This document shows, in pieces, positions 60,659-64,000 of a stretch of 64,000 nt of DNA (the first letter of the stretch is position 1; the number at the start of each line of letters is the position of its first letter). Under the pieces are notes generated by a model that was given only the letters and a program-made list of their open reading frames with translations, was not told where the DNA came from and did not search any database. A program made the translations under genes and the position numbers. The stretch is from Pseudovirgaria hyperparasitica. Taxonomy: Eukaryota; Ascomycota; Dothideomycetes; Acrospermales; Acrospermaceae. The DNA is taken from NCBI RefSeq assembly GCF_010093815.1, contig NW_022985561.1:1244045-1308044 (forward strand), in the 5' to 3' direction.

Positions 60659-61507
60659 CTACGCTTTTCGTGACTTCGCAAAGTATCTCGAGGTATCGCC
60701 TAACGGAAGCTCGATGATCGTATCATTGATCAACAAATGCAGAGTCAAGTACCTGTACACATCAGCATCTCCCACTCGACAAAGAGTTCAATCAGACTCA
60801 CCACCCAACCAACCCAGCCAAAAACGCCATCACCCCGCCTACCTTTTTCGTTGCCGTACTTGCCTCAGCATACCCATCCGCTGCTGCAAAGTAGCTCACA
60901 GCAATGAACAAGAAGGCCAACTCGACAAACACAAAAATCAAAATGTACACCAAGTTCGTTGGCAGCACTGCGATCAAGAACATTAACACAAATACCGTCC
61001 ATAGGATCACAAAGAATCCAAGCGCATTGTTGTACTCGCGCATGTCTCCGCCATACGCTTCTTGCACGCCGAAGGAAGGTGTGATGATGGCGCCGTAGCC
61101 GCCGTAGAACAAGCCGAATGCGCTGAATATAGAATATGCAAGGCCGTTCCGCGCAAAGGCCATCTCCCATTGCGCGGTAATGAGGAGACCGAGGGCGGCA
61201 ACGAAGAAGAAGTTACCGATATAGACGTTTGTGGTTGTTACACCACGCCATTCCATGAGGGAGAGAGAAAGGGTTGTGAGAGTCGTGGCAAAGCCGCCGA
61301 TTGCGAGTGAAGTCTAATTCTGGTTAAAATCCAGGGGTATGTAGACAGACCATCAATGGAGAAGCATACACCTGAACCAAGCGGCCGTGGACCACCTTCT
61401 GCCGGTGCATGATTGTTTTTCGGTGCCTGATGCTCGAGATCACTCTGCACCTTCGTTGGCTTTTCCGCCCGCCACTGCATCGTGGATGTTTCCGTCGAGC
61501 TGGACAT
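60659..61507 (-). CDS. GPR1/FUN34/YaaH family (acetate/ammonium transporter-like)
   Basis: Three exons (61507-61370, 61313-60802, 60752-60659) join in phase to give 247 residues. After a hydrophilic N-terminus (MSSSTETSTMQWRAEKPTKV) the family start appears as GGPRPLGSG-TSLAIGGFATT across intron 1; the canonical NPxPLGL box is altered to RPLGSG. Six membrane segments follow, with MEWRGVTTTNVYIGNFFFVA, GLAYSIFSAFGLFYGGYGA, and ALGFFVILWTVFVLMFLIAV. The last intron lies within VGW-YLTLHLLIND, and the end LPLGDTSRYFAKSRKA matches the family's LPVGD tail. Relatives are plasma-membrane acetate permeases or ammonium exporters. The modified first box may affect substrate choice, which is inference. 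Confidence 0.94.
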
Positions 61508-62722
61508 TTAACAGAATCAACCTGGAAAAGCTGTGGGATTCTGAGATCGCAAATTACTCAATTGGGAACACAGAAAACATGTTTTGGATCTACCGTGGGG
61601 TCTGGGGTAGATAAGGCCCTGCTGGAGCCTCCAATTGCGTGCTCGCCATACACAGCGATCGCAATCCACCATGATGGAGTTGCGAGAGGAGATGCGCCGG
61701 CTTGTGGACAGTCTGCGTTAGGCTCGTCAGGATCAACCAGAAATTGCCATAGGGTTTTATTTGCACATGTAACATGTCAATAGTAACAGTTCGCGCAGGT
61801 CAAGGGCAACATATCTATACAAGCAACGATAGGTATGCATATGACCGTTCAATCTACCACAAATCAGCCTCTGATCCCGTCTCTACATTTTTATTCAACA
61901 GTGAACTCCCCTTTTTATTGGCGCGATCTAACGTATCATGCTCGATTTTGGTTACCTTGGATGTCTGTGACAGGCTTGTTGGCCTATCACGCTAGACTTA
62001 GCCGGGATTGCGTCATGAGTGTCGTTATCACAACATCAACAGCAACACCGTCCCTTCACAAATGCTAGAACCATGCTCTGTTCTACAGAGTACTCAGTTT
62101 CCACCTATTCCAGCTCCGTCAAACTGCTAATTTCTCTTCTGGCTATCCTCATGTCAACGACTATGGGAACTAGAGAATGCGGATATAGACTTCTATATAT
62201 ACTCATCACTTATAGGGCTACTTTACCAGAAGTCTGTTTACTATATGACGATGCTCTTATAGAGTACAGAGAGAATCCCTTCAGAGGAGGTTGAAAGCAA
62301 TTCATGACTAGTCGGAACACGTTCGTGCTCTGCATTCGTCACTATTATTATCATACTTAATAAGTGGCCCATGGATAATACGTCACAAAGTAACAGGCAG
62401 TAAATGATCATAAGAACGTCCGTTAGATTACCCACATTGAGAGACATAACTCTAATCATTTGCAGCTCCTGTGTCTGAACCTGTATAGAACCAGTGCACA
62501 ACTTTCTGAATATGGTTCCACACTACCTCGTTACCGGCTTTGAGCATCACTATGAGATTTCGAGACTCTCATGCTATAAAGAGCAGCATCATAGCCTAGA
62601 GACCAATAAACAGAGATAGTTCCTGTTGGGACAAGCAATTACAACTCCGCCACGAAGAACACGGCAAGGAGCTAGCGAGATGGATACAAAGAACAAGCTT
62701 GCTTTGGTTCTCAACACTCAAT
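61508..62722. other. Intergenic region
   Basis: About 1.2 kb. All frames are short, and none has convincing composition. The part 62100-62350 is AT-rich. No repeat or RNA gene was recognised. Confidence 0.6.
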
Positions 62723-63366
62723 CTAGCTATCCAAGCCTGGGCATTTCTCACTCGTCTGACTCGTAACACCCGCATCGTACGAATATGGATCCGTCCATAT
62801 GATATCAAATCTACAGCATCACTTAGTAGCGCACCATAACAGTCAAATCTCACATGGAAGCCCTACCTGTCACTCGGATACGAAGGAACATTGTCCTTCT
62901 TCGCACCCAACTCATCCACAATATCACTCAACGCATCATGCTCCCAGCATATCAAGATATTGCCACTTCCCTTATACCCCTTGACGACATTCTCAACACA
63001 GCTCGCGTTGTCGCGGTCGCACGATGTGTCGACAGGCAGACCGAGATCAGCGGCTAGGGGGGTTACGGTGTCGTATGGACGCTTACGAGAGCCATCTGAG
63101 ACTGTTAGTCATGTGTTCATTGTTAAGTGCGGAGTTCGGCGATGTATTGTACCGGCCTTGTATGTCTGTGCCATGATGTTTCCGATGTTATACGACGAGC
63201 TCTTGCCAAACACAGATCGGAGGCACTGAGCACGCTGCATTCCAGCGGCGCTGAGGCCGTTTCCACTGGAGGGCTTTTCGCCGTGCCTTATGAGATAGAC
63301 GGTAGGCTGTGCTGCTGCGACAACGCTGACGAGAGCAAGCTGGGCGAGGATGGTGTAGATCTGCAT
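62723..63366 (-). CDS. Secreted histidine phosphatase superfamily (phosphoglycerate-mutase-like) protein
   Basis: Three exons (63366-63153, 63095-62867, 62810-62723) join in phase to give 176 residues. A signal peptide (MQIYTILAQLALVSVVAAAQ) is followed by TVYLIRHGEKP, the catalytic Arg-His-Gly motif at about residues 26-28. Later come SKRP-like GSRKRPYDTVTPLAADLGL, NILICWEHDALSDIVDELG with the second catalytic-site histidine in WEH, and the end IWTDPYSYDAGVTS with EKCPGLDS. Catalysis uses a phosphohistidine on the RHG histidine. The length fits the small secreted fungal branch rather than the much larger phytases. The substrate is unknown. Confidence 0.92.
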
Positions 63367-64000
63367 GGTTGTTGGTGGAGTGGAAAGGTACAGATTGGTC
63401 TTCTGTTGAAAGCATCCTTGTAGTCATTATATATATATATGTCCCACCATTGGGGTTCTCCACGGATGTGTCAAAACTAGAGTAAGTACTCCCAGGTTCA
63501 CTGCTCTGTTGCTCGGGTAGATATTCCTTTCGTACTACTTCTTCGAAGAGACGAGCCAATAGGCATTGGTATCATCGTACACATGGGTGGGAGGACTGAC
63601 AAGCTGCTTAAACGTGACAAGCTTTACTTAAGCTTTTGACAAGTATGTTTATCGTAGAGCAGATCGTTGTGTCGATCCCGTAGAAATGATATCGAATCAA
63701 TCGAGCACGTTTCAGCTTGGGGTGGGATAGGGGACGAGAAGTACGGGTCAGTGCTATATTGTACACTTACATAGCTGGTCCATAAGAGACTCCATTCCTT
63801 TTGGAGGATCATCTCGTGTAGCGAGAACTTAGGAGTAATATGTTGACATTAACAAGACCTTGTCAGCATAAGGCTTGACCAGATATGTGTGTGTGAAGTC
63901 ATCAAACCTACTTTCCCTAGCCGCCGAAGCCGTCGCTAGCCATTCTCTGAATAGCCCACTCAAGCAATTCTCGAGCAGCAATCTTGGTTCATCGACGCTT
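63367..64000. other. Upstream region; possible 3' end of a gene at the right edge
   Basis: Close to the edge the minus strand is open in two frames. One reads TKIAARELLEWAIQRMASDG and stops after FGG near 63920; the other continues as SVDEPRLLLENCLSGLFREW to about 63838. Either could be the last exon of a gene entering from the right. A further strong donor-like GTAAGT lies near 63770 (minus). I cannot decide among these. The rest is the phosphatase promoter with a (TA)n run near 63430. Confidence 0.3.

Overview
The window looks like chromosomal DNA of a filamentous ascomycete (Pezizomycotina, most likely Dothideomycetes). Genes carry short GT-AG introns (mostly 47-70 nt) that join in phase. 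Products include Atg13, a TFIIH subunit, URI/Bud27, a GH15-CBM20 glucoamylase, an unspecific peroxygenase-type haem peroxidase and many fungal orphans. No rRNA, tRNA, CRISPR array, virus-like element or intact transposon was recognised.

Layout. 1-564: 5' part of ATG13 (-). 2986-7906: large ankyrin/RCC1/BTB-BTB protein (+). 8427-9953: secreted haem-thiolate peroxidase (-). 11643-12540: a hidden short-exon gene of unknown function (-). 13243-15351: glucoamylase (+). 16650-17634: bZIP factor (-). 18266-18616: DUF952 protein (-). 20446-22901: large secreted orphan (+). 23430-24344: conserved fungal unknown with an acidic/lysine repeat tail (+). 24832-28178: divergent BUD27 and TFB3. 29307-30735 (+) and 30954-32767 (-): two convergent conserved unknowns. 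35028-36299: D-amino-acid oxidase (+). 37579-39060: GH5 exo-1,3-beta-glucanase (+). 40707-46003: very long coiled-coil protein (+). 46-56 kb is gene-poor, holding one small three-exon orphan (51086-51672, -), a probable coding relic (53876-54325, -) and a small F-box-like gene (55221-55626, +). 56187-57946: MFS drug/amino-acid transporter (-). 59251-60603: GT31-like glycosyltransferase (+). 60659-61507: GPR1/FUN34/YaaH acetate-transporter family (-). 62723-63366: secreted histidine phosphatase (-).

The genes do not form an obvious biosynthetic cluster. The secreted enzymes (peroxygenase, glucoamylase, exoglucanase, phosphatase) suggest a saprotrophic or plant-associated lifestyle. The housekeeping block 24.8-28.2 kb pairs two RNA-polymerase-related genes on one short divergent promoter. 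Exon models were built by hand from splice consensus and reading frame. All residue counts are from those models, and no database search was run. Gene names rest on remembered family motifs.
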